Positions 34,491 to 43,965 of a stretch of 64,000 nucleotides of DNA are shown here, piece after piece. The notes under the pieces were generated by a model, which saw nothing but the letters and a program-made list of their open reading frames with translations, made no database searches and was not told the origin of the DNA. Origin of the DNA: Pseudomonas moorei (GTDB lineage: Bacteria; Pseudomonadota; Gammaproteobacteria; Pseudomonadales; Pseudomonadaceae); the NCBI RefSeq assembly GCF_008801475.1, contig NZ_VZPP01000007.1, positions 310,001 through 374,000 of the forward strand, given 5' to 3'. The number at the start of each line of letters is the position of its first letter. Position 1 is the first letter of the stretch. A program made the translations under genes and the position numbers.

Positions 34491-35390
34491 TCAGTTCAGG
34501 ACAAAGTCCACCGGTTCCAGTTGTGGCGGCAGTTCCGTCACGCCCAGTGCGTCCAGGACGTCGCGCTCGATGTTGCGCACGATGGCGTCGGTGGGGAGGT
34601 CGTTTTCGTCGCGGCCGAACGGGTCTTCCAGTTCATCGGCAATCGCATCCAGCCCGAAAAAGGTGTAGCTGACGATCGCGGTGAAAACCGGTGTCAGCCA
34701 GCCCAGGGGTTCGGCCATGGCGAACGGCAGCAGGATGCAGAAGAGATAGATGGTCCGGTGCAGCAGCAAGGTGTAGGGGAACGGCAGCGGGGTGTTTTTG
34801 ATCCGTTCACAGATCGCCTGGGCGCGGGTCAGGTTGGTCAGGTGACCGGCAATGATTGTGTAGCGCCATTCATTGATGGCGCCCGACTCGCTGAGTGCCG
34901 AGCACTGTTGGCCAACCTGCATCAGTACTTGCCCGCTGATGTCCTGGGTGCCGCCCTTGGGAATCGGCTGCAACCAGTCACCGCTGGCGGCCAGTTCGTT
35001 CTCCTTGCGCAATCGGGCGTTTAACGCATGGGCGAAGCCGCAGAGGTTACTGAGAATCGCGTGTCGCTCACGGGCGTCCTTTATGATCCGGGTTTCGCGA
35101 ATCATCGACCGGACTTCCACGATGATGTCGCCCCACGCCTTGCGCGCTTCATACCAGCGGTCATAACAGGCATTGTTGCGAAAGCTCATGAAGATCGACA
35201 GCGACAAACCCAGCAGGGTGAAGGGCGTCGCACTGACCTTGGAAAAGTAGCTGGGGTGCAGCGTTTCGATGAACACGATGGCCGAGGCCAGCAACGTCAC
35301 CATCAGGCTGCGCAGGGCAATGCGCTTGGCGATCGAACCTTTGAGTGAAGTCAGGACACCGATCAGGTTGGGTTTGGGTCTGACGATCAT
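34491..35390 (-). CDS. Bestrophin-family ion channel protein
   Basis: A 299-residue bacterial bestrophin (UPF0187). The family segments are TPFTLLGLSLSIFMSFRNNACYDRWYEARKAWG cut across the first helices (SFRNNACYDRWYEARK is the signature) and PLGWLTPVFTAIVSYTFFGLDAIADELEDPFG towards the end. Bacterial homologues are pentameric and conduct monovalent ions. It starts 6 bp after the moaA stop on the same strand, so they may share a transcript; no functional link is known. Confidence 0.88.
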   Translation of the reverse strand: MIVRPKPNLIGVLTSLKGSIAKRIALRSLMVTLLASAIVFIETLHPSYFSKVSATPFTLLGLSLSIFMSFRNNACYDRWYEARKAWGDIIVEVRSMIRETRIIKDARERHAILSNLCGFAHALNARLRKENELAASGDWLQPIPKGGTQDISGQVLMQVGQQCSALSESGAINEWRYTIIAGHLTNLTRAQAICERIKNTPLPFPYTLLLHRTIYLFCILLPFAMAEPLGWLTPVFTAIVSYTFFGLDAIADELEDPFGRDENDLPTDAIVRNIERDVLDALGVTELPPQLEPVDFVLN

Positions 35391-35396
35391 GGTCTT

Positions 35397-36395
35397 TCAG
35401 CCGCCTGTCATGTTCATGAAGCGCACAACCTGGACATCGTCGTTCACTTCGAAATGGTGCCGATAAGGTTTGAGTTTCATCGCCTCGATGATGGCGTGTT
35501 CCAGACGTTCGGGCTGGCCGGGGTGGCTGCGCAATACAGCCTTGAGGTCGACGGCGTGTTCGTTGCCCAGGCACAGCAGCAGGCGCCCCTCCACGGTCAG
35601 TCGCACCCGGTTGCAGGTGCCGCAAAAATTGTGGCTGTGGGGCGAAATGAACCCCAGGCGAATGTGCGGCGCTTCGGCCAGGCGCCAGTAGCGCGAAGGG
35701 CCCTGGGTCGACTCGGCGGATTCAATCAAAGTGTAGCGTTCGGCGATTTTTTCACGTACCTGGGCGCTGGAGAAAAACGCCTCGGCGCGGCTGTGTTCGT
35801 GGATGGTGCCCAAGGGCATTTCTTCGATGAAGGAAATGTCCAGGTTGCGGTCGATGGCAAAGCTCACCAGGTCATTGATTTCGTGATCGTTGCGGCCCTT
35901 CATCACCACGCAGTTGAGCTTGGTGTTGCGAAATCCGGCCTTGTTGGCGGCGTCGATGCCCTTGATGACCTGCGCCAGTTCACCGGTGCGGGTCAGTTCG
36001 CGAAAGCGTTGCGGGTCGAGGCAGTCGAGGCTGATGTTGAGGCGCTTGACCCCGGCTTCGAACAACGGGTCAGCCAGTCTGGCCAACTGCGAACCGTTGG
36101 TGGTCATGCACAGTTCGCGCAGGCCGGGCAGGGCGGCGATCTGCTGGCACAGTTGCACTACGCCCGGGCGGATCAGCGGCTCGCCGCCGGTCAGGCGGAT
36201 CTTGCGGGTGCCCAGTGCGACGAAGCTTTGGGCCACCTGATAGATCTCTTCCAGGGTCAGCACTCGCTGCCGGGGCAGGAACTGCATGTCCTCGGCCATG
36301 CAGTACACGCAACGGAAATCGCAGCGATCGGTGACCGACATGCGCAGGTAATCCACGCGCCGGGAGAACCCATCGACCAAGACTCGCTCTGACAT
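35397..36395 (-). CDS. moaA: GTP 3',8-cyclase (molybdenum cofactor biosynthesis)
   Basis: A 332-residue radical-SAM enzyme that, with MoaC, turns GTP into cyclic pyranopterin monophosphate. The SAM cluster cysteines are C25, C29 and C32 (CDFRCVYC). The second cluster is [10 protein letters not shown] followed after 13 residues by [17 protein letters not shown] holds the glycine-rich SAM motif, and the protein ends in GG as MoaA does. No other moa gene is adjacent. The bestrophin gene follows 6 bp later. A Moco riboswitch was looked for upstream but not recognised. Confidence 0.95.
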   Translation of the reverse strand: MSERVLVDGFSRRVDYLRMSVTDRCDFRCVYCMAEDMQFLPRQRVLTLEEIYQVAQSFVALGTRKIRLTGGEPLIRPGVVQLCQQIAALPGLRELCMTTNGSQLARLADPLFEAGVKRLNISLDCLDPQRFRELTRTGELAQVIKGIDAANKAGFRNTKLNCVVMKGRNDHEINDLVSFAIDRNLDISFIEEMPLGTIHEHSRAEAFFSSAQVREKIAERYTLIESAESTQGPSRYWRLAEAPHIRLGFISPHSHNFCGTCNRVRLTVEGRLLLCLGNEHAVDLKAVLRSHPGQPERLEHAIIEAMKLKPYRHHFEVNDDVQVVRFMNMTGG

Positions 36396-36824
36396 GAATT
36401 CCTCATACGCATTGAATGAGTATCCGCAAAACCCGTAGGAACAAGCTCGCTCCTACCCTTACGAATGACGTGATGTGCGGATTGTTGAGAGGAGGCTAAG
36501 GGCAACTAGGGAGAACGTCCAATCACTATGAGTAACCGGTTGATCGACGGCATCTATGAAGAGCTGTTTTATTTGAGAATTGGCTTTTTTTTTTAAATTA
36601 TTGATAAATAACGATAAAAATCTTGGTGGTTATCGTCGATAGAGAGGGCGCAACGAGCGAAAAGGCGACATTAAACGCGCATTCTTGTTCTTTTCACCGT
36701 AAACGATTGATGACCTCAATCAGGTCAAGGTCAACGTCCGGCGCATGAATCGCGGTGGGCGGGCTGGTCGGCGATTACGCTCCGACAAGCCCCCTCGCCA
36801 CAGAGGTCGTCTCAGGTCAGGTCC
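36396..36824. other. 429-bp intergenic region with single REP and AT-rich tract
   Basis: A single REP hairpin GTAGGA...TCCTAC lies at 36435-36456. A T9 tract and AT-rich stretch follow (36575-36625), a probable moaA promoter on the minus strand. At 36707-36723 GATTGA-N5-TCAATC is a perfect 6-bp dyad. The rest, up to the CAP-protein stop, shows no gene. Confidence 0.5.
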
Positions 36825-37676
36825 CTACTGCGCCCCGAACATCACGGTCCAGTAAATCCCCGCATCGCTCTTCGGATCGGTCGCGTAGGCCGCCCCCAGG
36901 TCACGAAACAGCGGGTTCATCACGTTGGCGCAATGACCGGGGCTGGCCATCCAACCATCGACCACCTTGCGCACAGTGTCTTGCCCGGCGGCGATGGTCT
37001 CGCCGATCTCCTGGAAGTTGTAGCCCGCCAGTTCCGCCCGGTCGCCCGGCGTGCGGCCATCCTGGTCCTTGTGGTCGAAGAAGTTTTTATTGGCCATGTT
37101 GCGCGAATGCGCTTCGGCGGCGGTCGCCAGCGTGGCGTTCCAGGCCAGCGGCGTGGTAGCGGCAAAGGACTGCGTGCCGCACTGGCGTGCTTTGCTGCGA
37201 GCGATGTTGAGTTCGGCCAGCAGTTTCTGGCCTTCGGTCTGCCAGTCGCCCAGGCGTGCGCTGAGCAACGGACGGGCGACGACGATGCGCCAGTCACGGT
37301 CCTGATGGCTGACACCGACATCGACGAATTGCGGGTCCAGCACGATCTGGCAAAAACTCTCCTGTATCGCTTTCATCGCCGAGGCCGCATCACGGGGCCC
37401 GGACAGGCTGATCGCCTGCACATTCTTCATGGGGTAACCGGCGGTCGCCATGGCCTGCTGCAAATTGCCGATGCTGGTGGCGGACAGCACCAGGCGCGGG
37501 TCGGCCGACAGCGGCGGCAGCTCCGACGACACCTGACCGGCGCAACGCTGCAACTGGCTGCGGTAGACGTTGATCGATTCGATCAGCTGTGACTCTTCGC
37601 TCGCCATCGCGCTGGCGGCAAACAGCAGACCCAGTGACAACCCGGCAAAGCGCATTGCGGATGATAGTGAACGCAT
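36825..37676 (-). CDS. Exported CAP-domain protein
   Basis: A 283-residue protein with a signal peptide (about residues 1-24, ending SAMA). The CAP/SCP domain is in the C-terminal half: WNATLATAAEAHSRNMANKNFFDHKDQDGRTPGDRAE, with AHSRNM and FDHKDQDG cavity residues, then GETIAAGQDT, GWMASPGHCANVMNP and YWTVMFG. The N-terminal part is a helical extension of unknown role. The ATG at 37676 after GGGGGAT is chosen over a much longer upstream frame because the signal peptide starts here. Secreted bacterial CAP proteins have few known functions. Confidence 0.85.
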   Translation of the reverse strand: MRSLSSAMRFAGLSLGLLFAASAMASEESQLIESINVYRSQLQRCAGQVSSELPPLSADPRLVLSATSIGNLQQAMATAGYPMKNVQAISLSGPRDAASAMKAIQESFCQIVLDPQFVDVGVSHQDRDWRIVVARPLLSARLGDWQTEGQKLLAELNIARSKARQCGTQSFAATTPLAWNATLATAAEAHSRNMANKNFFDHKDQDGRTPGDRAELAGYNFQEIGETIAAGQDTVRKVVDGWMASPGHCANVMNPLFRDLGAAYATDPKSDAGIYWTVMFGAQ

Positions 37677-37818
37677 GGAAATCCCCCTTGAGCTGACTGC
37701 GCCCATGATGCGCGAAGTTACCCCGTCAAGGGCAACGGATTTTCCAGAATGTTGCGGCGAGCGTGCAAACATTTCACTACTACACTTTAGCGCTACTGCC
37801 CACTGAGTCTTGCCGACC

Positions 37819-38439
37819 ATGCGCTTCGACTGGATTGCAACCTGCCTCGCAATAATGCTGCTCGCCGGCCCGGCATTGGCCACCGATCAGGAGCAAAAAC
37901 AACAAGTTGCCAAAGAGAAGGCCGAGGTGCTGGAACAAAAGGCTACGCAAGACAGCAACCCGGCACCGGTACCCAAGGCTGAAGCCATTACCCAGCCTGA
38001 AGCCCAGGCCGTGGACCCGGCGGGCAAGGCGCCGCTGGATGACGCCATCACTTGCCTGGCCCGTTCCATCTACTGGGAAGCCAAGGGCAAGGAATCCACC
38101 GACATGGAGGCCGTCGCCAATGTGGTCATGAACCGCCTGGGCCACGAAGGCTTTCCCGATACCGTCTGCGGTGTGGTCAAACAAGGCTCGGAAACCAAGA
38201 GTTGCCAGTTCTCCTGGTGGTGTGACGGCAAGTCCGACACGGTTCAGGAGGAGGCGCCCTATGCCATGGCCAAGGAAATCGCGCGCAAGGCACTGAACAA
38301 GCAGCTGCCGGATCACACCGGCGGCGCCTTGTATTTCCATGACCGCACGGTCAAGCCCGATTGGGCGGACAAATACGTCAAAACCGCGGATATCGGCTTG
38401 TTCAGGTTCTATAAACCCCGTGACGGGGATGCCAAGTAA
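37819..38439 (+). CDS. SleB-type cell wall hydrolase
   Basis: A 206-residue exported protein with a signal peptide (ending near GPALA, about residue 22), a lysine- and glutamate-rich linker to residue 75, and a Hydrolase_2 domain. In that domain CLARSIYWEAKGKESTDMEA carries the catalytic glutamate, and VVMNRLGHEGFPDTVCGVV follows. CQFSWWCDGKSD is also typical. It acts on peptidoglycan as an amidase or lytic transglycosylase; in Gram-negatives it may remodel wall. An in-frame TTG 9 bp upstream is a less likely start. The gene is followed by a fragment of a lipid-A-N-domain gene. Confidence 0.87.
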   Translation: MRFDWIATCLAIMLLAGPALATDQEQKQQVAKEKAEVLEQKATQDSNPAPVPKAEAITQPEAQAVDPAGKAPLDDAITCLARSIYWEAKGKESTDMEAVANVVMNRLGHEGFPDTVCGVVKQGSETKSCQFSWWCDGKSDTVQEEAPYAMAKEIARKALNKQLPDHTGGALYFHDRTVKPDWADKYVKTADIGLFRFYKPRDGDAK

Positions 38440-38561
38440 GCAGGCACGATCAGGAACGCGCTCTGAAAAAAAATTATCCGAACCACCGAAACCTGAATAT
38501 TTCTGATTTATAAGCTTCATGTCCGGGCCATGCAGTAGTAACTTCATGCGCGCAATCCATC

Positions 38562-38663
38562 TGCCGACAGGAACCGGTGTTTATCGCCGGCCAGGCCTTT
38601 GGCTTTATCGTGTACTTGCGCGATCTGCAGTTGATTGCCCAAAGCAAAAACCTCAAGGAATAA
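38562..38663 (+). pseudogene. 3' remnant of a lipid-A-biosynthesis N-domain (LAB-N) gene
   Basis: The last 33 codons, reading RQEPVFIAGQAFGFIVYLRD then LQLIAQSKNLKE and TAA, match the C-terminus of the small membrane LAB-N protein that usually lies between a family-2 glycosyltransferase and the ArnT-like gene. Upstream of about 38562 the similarity stops, with no start codon, and a stop lies at 38511. The stop is 3 bp before the ArnT-like ATG, exactly the operon spacing expected. So the 5' part, probably with the glycosyltransferase gene before it, was deleted. Confidence 0.65.
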
Positions 38664-38666
38664 GCT

Positions 38667-40190
38667 ATGCGTCGAACCCTATCGCCCCGCGTCGAATGCC
38701 TGGGCCTGATGCTGTTGGCCCTGTTATTGATCGGTGCAGGCCTTGGACTGCGCCAGGCGCAGAACGTCGATGAAGAACGTTTTCTCGGCGTGGCCCTGGA
38801 GATGCTGCAAAACGGCTCGTGGCTGATCCCACACCGCGCAGCAGAAATCTACGGCGACAAACCGCCGATTTTCATGTGGACAGTGGCGTTCTTCACCTGG
38901 CTCACCGGCAAACCCAACCTCGCGTTGTACCTTCCGGGGGTGTTTTCCGCGGTGACCGTCACGGCGATGGTTTATGACCTGGGCCGCCGGCTGTGGAACC
39001 AGCGCATCGGGCGCATTGCTGCGTTGTTGTACCTGGCGACCTACCAGACCTACAGCATCCTGCGCACCGGGCAGATCGACAGCTTTCTGATTTTGTTCAC
39101 CACGCTGGGCCTGTATGGCCTGGCCCGCCATCTGTTGCTGGGCCCGGCGTGGCGCTGGTTCTATGTGGGTTGCGCCGCCATGGGCATCGGGGTGATCACC
39201 AAAGGCGTGGGCTTTCTGCCGGCGCTGATGCTGATCCCTTATGCCTATGCGGTACGCAAGGATTGGTCGGGCGTGGTGGCCATGCCGGGCCAGGCGCGCA
39301 AATGGTGGCTCGGGTTGCTGGTGATGCTGGCGGCGATTGCGGTCTGGCTGTTACCCATGGCGTTGTCCATCGTATTCAATGGCACCGCTGACGAGGTGGC
39401 CTATGCCCGGGAAATCCTCCTGCGCCAGACCGCCGGGCGCTACGCCAACTCATGGCATCACCGCGAACCGTTCTGGTACTTCTTCACCAACGTCATTCCG
39501 CAATACTGGCTGCCTTTGGTGCTGGCCTTGCCATGGCTGGTGCCGGCCTGGCGCCGTCAGTTGAAAAAACGTGACGGCCGGGTGCTGGTATTGCTCGGTT
39601 GGGTCGCACTGGTGCTGTTGTTCTTTTGCATCAGTGCCGGCAAGCGCAAGTTGTACATCTACCCGGCGCTGCCGGGGCTGGTGCTGGTGGCTGCACCCCT
39701 GATCCCCTGGTTGCTGCAACGCTGGTTCAAGCAGCGTCCGCGCTTGCGCCGGGTATTTCCGGCCCTGGTGGCGGCCTGGTTCGTGCTGTGGTTCGCCCGC
39801 GGGTTTATCGAACCGTTCGCCGAAGGCGCCAATCCGGATCGGGCCGTCATGGCCCAGGCCGCGACCATGAGCCACGGCGCGGACCTGGTGCTGGTCAACT
39901 GGGAGGAGGGGCACTGGTTGTTCGCCCGCCAGCCAATCGTGCATTTCGGCATGGACAACTCCTCGGTCGAAAAGGCCGCCCAATGGCTGCGGGAACACCC
40001 GCAGGCCTATGCCCTGGTGCCGGCCGATGTCCTGACCCGGTGCTTCAAGCCCGAGGCCGCTCATGAACTGGGCGAAAACTCCCGTGCACATTGGTCGCTC
40101 GTCGGCGCCGATGCCGATAACGGTCAATGCCAGCCAGGACCATCCCCCAAGTTCTATCGGTTCGAATGGACGCCAGTCGTCGTGAAGTAG
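38667..40190 (+). CDS. ArnT-like glycosyltransferase family 39 membrane protein
   Basis: A 507-residue protein with about ten to twelve helices. The first periplasmic loop carries the acidic catalytic region QNVDEERFLGVALEML, as in ArnT/PMT enzymes, and PHRAAEIYGDKPPIFMW follows. Such proteins transfer sugars such as aminoarabinose from undecaprenyl phosphate to lipid A or other surface glycans. The gene is intact, but its usual upstream partners are reduced to a 3' LAB-N fragment, so how it is transcribed now is unclear. It is convergent with the 1163-residue membrane protein gene. Confidence 0.82.
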   Translation: MRRTLSPRVECLGLMLLALLLIGAGLGLRQAQNVDEERFLGVALEMLQNGSWLIPHRAAEIYGDKPPIFMWTVAFFTWLTGKPNLALYLPGVFSAVTVTAMVYDLGRRLWNQRIGRIAALLYLATYQTYSILRTGQIDSFLILFTTLGLYGLARHLLLGPAWRWFYVGCAAMGIGVITKGVGFLPALMLIPYAYAVRKDWSGVVAMPGQARKWWLGLLVMLAAIAVWLLPMALSIVFNGTADEVAYAREILLRQTAGRYANSWHHREPFWYFFTNVIPQYWLPLVLALPWLVPAWRRQLKKRDGRVLVLLGWVALVLLFFCISAGKRKLYIYPALPGLVLVAAPLIPWLLQRWFKQRPRLRRVFPALVAAWFVLWFARGFIEPFAEGANPDRAVMAQAATMSHGADLVLVNWEEGHWLFARQPIVHFGMDNSSVEKAAQWLREHPQAYALVPADVLTRCFKPEAAHELGENSRAHWSLVGADADNGQCQPGPSPKFYRFEWTPVVVK

Positions 40191-40203
40191 TCAGGGGCAT
40201 GCA

Positions 40204-40236
40204 CCTTGCGATTGATGTTCAACAGCAATCGCAAGG
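40204..40236. terminator. Perfect 11-bp hairpin between convergent genes
   Basis: CCTTGCGATTG (40204-40214) and CAATCGCAAGG (40226-40236) pair fully around an 11-nt loop. No T run follows on either strand. It sits 14 bp after the glycosyltransferase stop and 25 bp after the facing gene's stop, so it may act as a shared end signal. Confidence 0.6.
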
Positions 40237-40260
40237 CTTCCGGTCCCAGGGGCTAACCCT

Positions 40261-43200
40261 TTAGAACTTGGCAAAATTCAACGCATCGACAATCGCCGAG
40301 CCGCCAATCCCGGTCAGCGACAACAGCAGCGCCTTGATCAGCGGGTCTTCGGCATAGCGCGAGAAAGAGCCGGTGTTGAGGGTCGCCACCCGCTCGCGGA
40401 TCATCTTGAACTTGCCATAGCAAGGCGCTGTTTCCTGGGTTTCGAGCAGGTAGGCGTCGAGTCGTTGCAAGGCCCGGGTACGGGCCTTTTCGGCGGCGCG
40501 TCGCAATGACAGCGCGGAACCGAGCAGCAACAGCGCCGTCACCAGGTACGAGATGACCAGGCCGGGCGGTGTCGGCCAGTTGTCGAACAGGCTGCTGCGC
40601 GAAGCCACCAGGATCAACATGACCACTGTCGGCGCGTAGATCAGCCGGTTGACGGCCGAGGTGCGCTTGGCGATCAGTTGCAAATCCACCCACTCATCGA
40701 TGCAGGGGTGCTTGAGCATTCCGAAGATTTTCTTGTGCTCGGCCTGCAACGACCCCGGCCAGATCGCGTGATGCTCGCTCAGATGGCGGATAAATCGCGT
40801 CAGCAGCAGATTGGCGTCCATGACCCAGAACACCAACACCTGGAAAGTCAGGGTTGGGATCAGCCAGCTCACCATCCACCAGATCGATTGGCCGCGAACG
40901 GGCATGCCCTCCATGGGCCAGACGACAAACAGCACACTGGTGACGACGACGTAAAGCCAGGTGGCGAGTGCCGTTCGCAGCATGCGCGCACCGAACGAAC
41001 CACAGATGCAATGCTCACCCCAGAAGCGGGCAATGGAGATCATTTTGCGCCCGTCGGTGCAATTGACTTGAGCCGACGCACAGGGTTTTGACCAGTCCTC
41101 GCTGGCGCTCATCAACGGGAAAAATATCAGCAGCAACCAGTGCCCCAGTTCATTGCACCAGCGCCGCAAGCTCCAGCCTTTGCCTCGGCGCAGCAAACGT
41201 CGGACCTGGCCCCATAGCGTCATCTCGTATTTGCGCATGTGCAGGCGCAAATGGAAGGTGGTTTCGATCTCCGCGCGGTTGATGCGCAACTTGCGCCAAC
41301 CCCAGGTCAATGCCGAAATTGATATCAGCACCGCCAGCAAGCGCAACGCCACGGTCGGCCAGGCGCTGATGCCTTCGAACAGAAACATCGGCTCGCCCAG
41401 GCCGTTGTCGGTCAGGCTGCTGCGCATCTGGTAGGCCAGCATCAGCGCGAGGATGAACATCACCAGCGGGACCACGATGTACCACACCCAGGCGTCATCG
41501 GAGGCCGGGACGGGGCTGGCCATCGGATCCTCGGCCAGCGCCAGTTTTCGGGTGGAACGCCGGGTCAGGTTCAACGACAGGATGCCCAGCAGGATCAACA
41601 CGAAGGTGAACCAGAGAAACTCCGCATGCCAGAAGCGTGTGGCGATGAAGGCGCACACCGCCGCGACCATGAACAGGCTGATCGGCACGCCGCGCACCCA
41701 GGCCAGCCGCGCGTCATGGTCATCCCGCGGACCTTCGATCCGCCACCAGAGGATAAAACCGGCAATCATCAGCAAGGAGAACGTGAGCGGCCCGGCCCAG
41801 AAAAAGGACTGGGTTTGTTTGAAACGCTCGCGGATCGATGGTGACGGTTCAGGGTAGGGCGGTGGCGAGGGATCCTGCAGGCAGCGCAGGGCCATGAGGT
41901 CGTGGGGGCGAATGCCGCGATCGGATTGCGACTGCGTCGGCGCCTGGCAATTGACCGGGCGCGAGGCGCTAAGCCGGGTCGCCAGGGGAATGAAGCCACT
42001 GATGCCGACTTCATAAATGCCCGGCGAAAGCAGCTCCGATTTTGAATAGTCGAATTTCGCACGCTTGACCTCGAATGACTGCGGCGCCAGCGCCGCCAGC
42101 ACCGAGACAAATACGGCACTTTGCAGGCTGTCGCGAAACGGCGGCACATCTTGTTGCAGGGCGCGGGTCAGCGTGAGCCCGTAGGGGGCGGCGAGGATCA
42201 GGTTGCGGGTGGTCTGCGCCTGGCCCCGTTGCAGCATGCGGGCATCGAGGTCGGTGGAAAAGTACAGTTTGTAGGGCATCCGGCTCTTGAGTGCCTGCAA
42301 CACCAGCAGCTTGTCGTAGGCATCCACGCCCAGTATGCCGATGGCGCCAATGCCGCTCTGGCCGTTGCGGTGATAAGTCGCGTCTTCGCTGGCGATGTGG
42401 TCGGCCAGGCGTCGCAGGTAGTCGAGCTGAGAATTGCCGTCGGCTTTTTCCAGCGGGCTGAGGTCGATTTGAGTGGACCCCGCCGTGTTTTTGCTGGCAT
42501 CGGTGCTGGCGGTCTTGTCGGTACTCGCCGATTCCTCCGGCAGACGCCCGTCCAGTCCGCGTAAATAGCTGAAGCGCAAAATCCATTGGTCGACCGCTTC
42601 GCGCTGGTTCTTTTCGCTGTCATTCAGGTGCGCTTCCCGGGCCACTTGCATCTTGAAGCTTTCGATCAGCGCGCGACTGTAGAAACTGTCCCATTCGGAA
42701 ATCAAGGCGATGCGGTTGTCGCTGCGCCGCAGCGTGCGCGTGCAGGGTGAATCGGTCCTGCGCTGCGTGCCTTCGCCGCAACGCACGCCGATGGCCGGGT
42801 CGACGCGGCGCAACTGCAACTCTTCGAGCATCAATTGGGTCATGGTGCCGTCGTCGCTGACGGTGCGCAGCAACTTCATGGGTGGCCGATTGGCCAGCGG
42901 CGGTGACAACGGCTGGTAGCCGCGATCCAGGGTTTCGTTATCGGCGGTGGCCAGCGGCGAGTAGATCTCGACATTCGGCGTGGCCTTGCCGATGTCCTGA
43001 TCCTGGAACATGTCCCGCAGCACGGTTGAGGTCGAGGGGCCGATGACCTTCAGCACGGCCTGCCCGGGCGGTTCGGCGCAGGCTGTGGGGGCGCACGCCG
43101 CAGCGACTTTCTGGTTCAGGGTCTGGCGCAGGGTTTCCAGGCTTTGCAACGGCGTCGGGCCAAGTGCGTCCTGTTTCAACCAGAAAACGATCGTGCGGTC

Positions 43201-43752
43201 GGGTGGTGGTGATGCGCCTTCAAGCGCTGTCGGCGGATCGAAGGAGTTGGAGATGAACACTTCATAGGGCGCGTCGACGAAAGCGCTTGCCTGCGGCGCA
43301 TCGGGGGACAGAGTGTCGGCGAGTCTCAGGCAGTGAATGTACTGCTCCTGATCCGGCACCCGATGGGAGTTCTTGAAGCCGGCCAGCAAGGCGTAGCGAA
43401 TCCGCCGGCGTCGCTCGACCTCATCGGCGTAGGGGCCGCCCTCGACCAGCGCGACCATGATGTCGGGCAGCGGTTTAGCACCGGACAGCGGTGATAGCGC
43501 AGGGCTGCAAACGTTCGCGGCGTCCGGGTTTTTGCTGTCGCCGAGCTTTTTGCGATAGCGCTCCACCGCGTCGAAAGGGTCCTGCCAGAGCCGTGCTTCG
43601 ATTGGCAGTTGCGCCTGGAATTGTGCGCCGATGGGGCGCGGCTCAAGGAAGGGTTCGCGGTTGAGGGCGAACATCGATACCACCAGACTCAGGATGACTG
43701 CACTGCCTGGCAACCAAAAGGCCAGGTTCGTGCCCGAACCCTTGCTGTCCAC
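40261..43752 (-). CDS. Large orphan membrane protein of unknown function (1163 residues)
   Basis: Not recognised as a named family. One helix (residues 13-31) is followed by a soluble, presumably periplasmic region of about 620 residues, then about nine or ten helices from residue 653 to 1085 (e.g. 653-671, 688-706, 711-728, 757-777, 799-818, 924-945, 958-978) and a short tail ending ALNFAKF. Within the soluble part, 463-545 (GAIGILGVDAYDKLLVL, LYFSTDLDARML, TRNLILAAPYGLTL, PPFRDS) reads like alternating strands and helices of a periplasmic-binding-like domain. Residues 160-270 look similar. It stands alone, convergent with the glycosyltransferase, with a REPIN and doxX upstream. It may be a ligand-sensing membrane protein; that is only inference from layout. 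Confidence 0.75.
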   Translation of the reverse strand: MDSKGSGTNLAFWLPGSAVILSLVVSMFALNREPFLEPRPIGAQFQAQLPIEARLWQDPFDAVERYRKKLGDSKNPDAANVCSPALSPLSGAKPLPDIMVALVEGGPYADEVERRRRIRYALLAGFKNSHRVPDQEQYIHCLRLADTLSPDAPQASAFVDAPYEVFISNSFDPPTALEGASPPPDRTIVFWLKQDALGPTPLQSLETLRQTLNQKVAAACAPTACAEPPGQAVLKVIGPSTSTVLRDMFQDQDIGKATPNVEIYSPLATADNETLDRGYQPLSPPLANRPPMKLLRTVSDDGTMTQLMLEELQLRRVDPAIGVRCGEGTQRRTDSPCTRTLRRSDNRIALISEWDSFYSRALIESFKMQVAREAHLNDSEKNQREAVDQWILRFSYLRGLDGRLPEESASTDKTASTDASKNTAGSTQIDLSPLEKADGNSQLDYLRRLADHIASEDATYHRNGQSGIGAIGILGVDAYDKLLVLQALKSRMPYKLYFSTDLDARMLQRGQAQTTRNLILAAPYGLTLTRALQQDVPPFRDSLQSAVFVSVLAALAPQSFEVKRAKFDYSKSELLSPGIYEVGISGFIPLATRLSASRPVNCQAPTQSQSDRGIRPHDLMALRCLQDPSPPPYPEPSPSIRERFKQTQSFFWAGPLTFSLLMIAGFILWWRIEGPRDDHDARLAWVRGVPISLFMVAAVCAFIATRFWHAEFLWFTFVLILLGILSLNLTRRSTRKLALAEDPMASPVPASDDAWVWYIVVPLVMFILALMLAYQMRSSLTDNGLGEPMFLFEGISAWPTVALRLLAVLISISALTWGWRKLRINRAEIETTFHLRLHMRKYEMTLWGQVRRLLRRGKGWSLRRWCNELGHWLLLIFFPLMSASEDWSKPCASAQVNCTDGRKMISIARFWGEHCICGSFGARMLRTALATWLYVVVTSVLFVVWPMEGMPVRGQSIWWMVSWLIPTLTFQVLVFWVMDANLLLTRFIRHLSEHHAIWPGSLQAEHKKIFGMLKHPCIDEWVDLQLIAKRTSAVNRLIYAPTVVMLILVASRSSLFDNWPTPPGLVISYLVTALLLLGSALSLRRAAEKARTRALQRLDAYLLETQETAPCYGKFKMIRERVATLNTGSFSRYAEDPLIKALLLSLTGIGGSAIVDALNFAKF

Positions 43753-43864
43753 GGCCTGTGCCTCTTGTTGTCGGCCAACTGCGTACAGTTATGTATAGAC
43801 CCAAACAACCAAGGGGTTTGGCCTGAATGGACGATTATTTGCCCGATTTGCCGCTGACTGACCG

Positions 43865-43958
43865 TTGTAGGAGCTCGCTCGCGATGGACGTCAACGATAA
43901 CGCGTACATCTGGATATACGCGGTACCGAGGAGTGCTTCGCGAGCGAGCACCTACAGG
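43865..43958. repeat. REPIN
   Basis: TGTAGGAGCTCGCTCGCGATGG at 43867 is mirrored by TTCGCGAGCGAGCACCTACA ending near 43957. The spacer is about 50 bp and contains the short dyad GCGTA...TACGC. It separates doxX from the large membrane protein gene. Confidence 0.75.
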
Positions 43959-43965
43959 TGTTGAT

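Noticed and set aside
36396..36600. Moco riboswitch upstream of moaA
   Set aside because: I could not fold a matching structure; the space is taken by a REP and an AT-rich tract.
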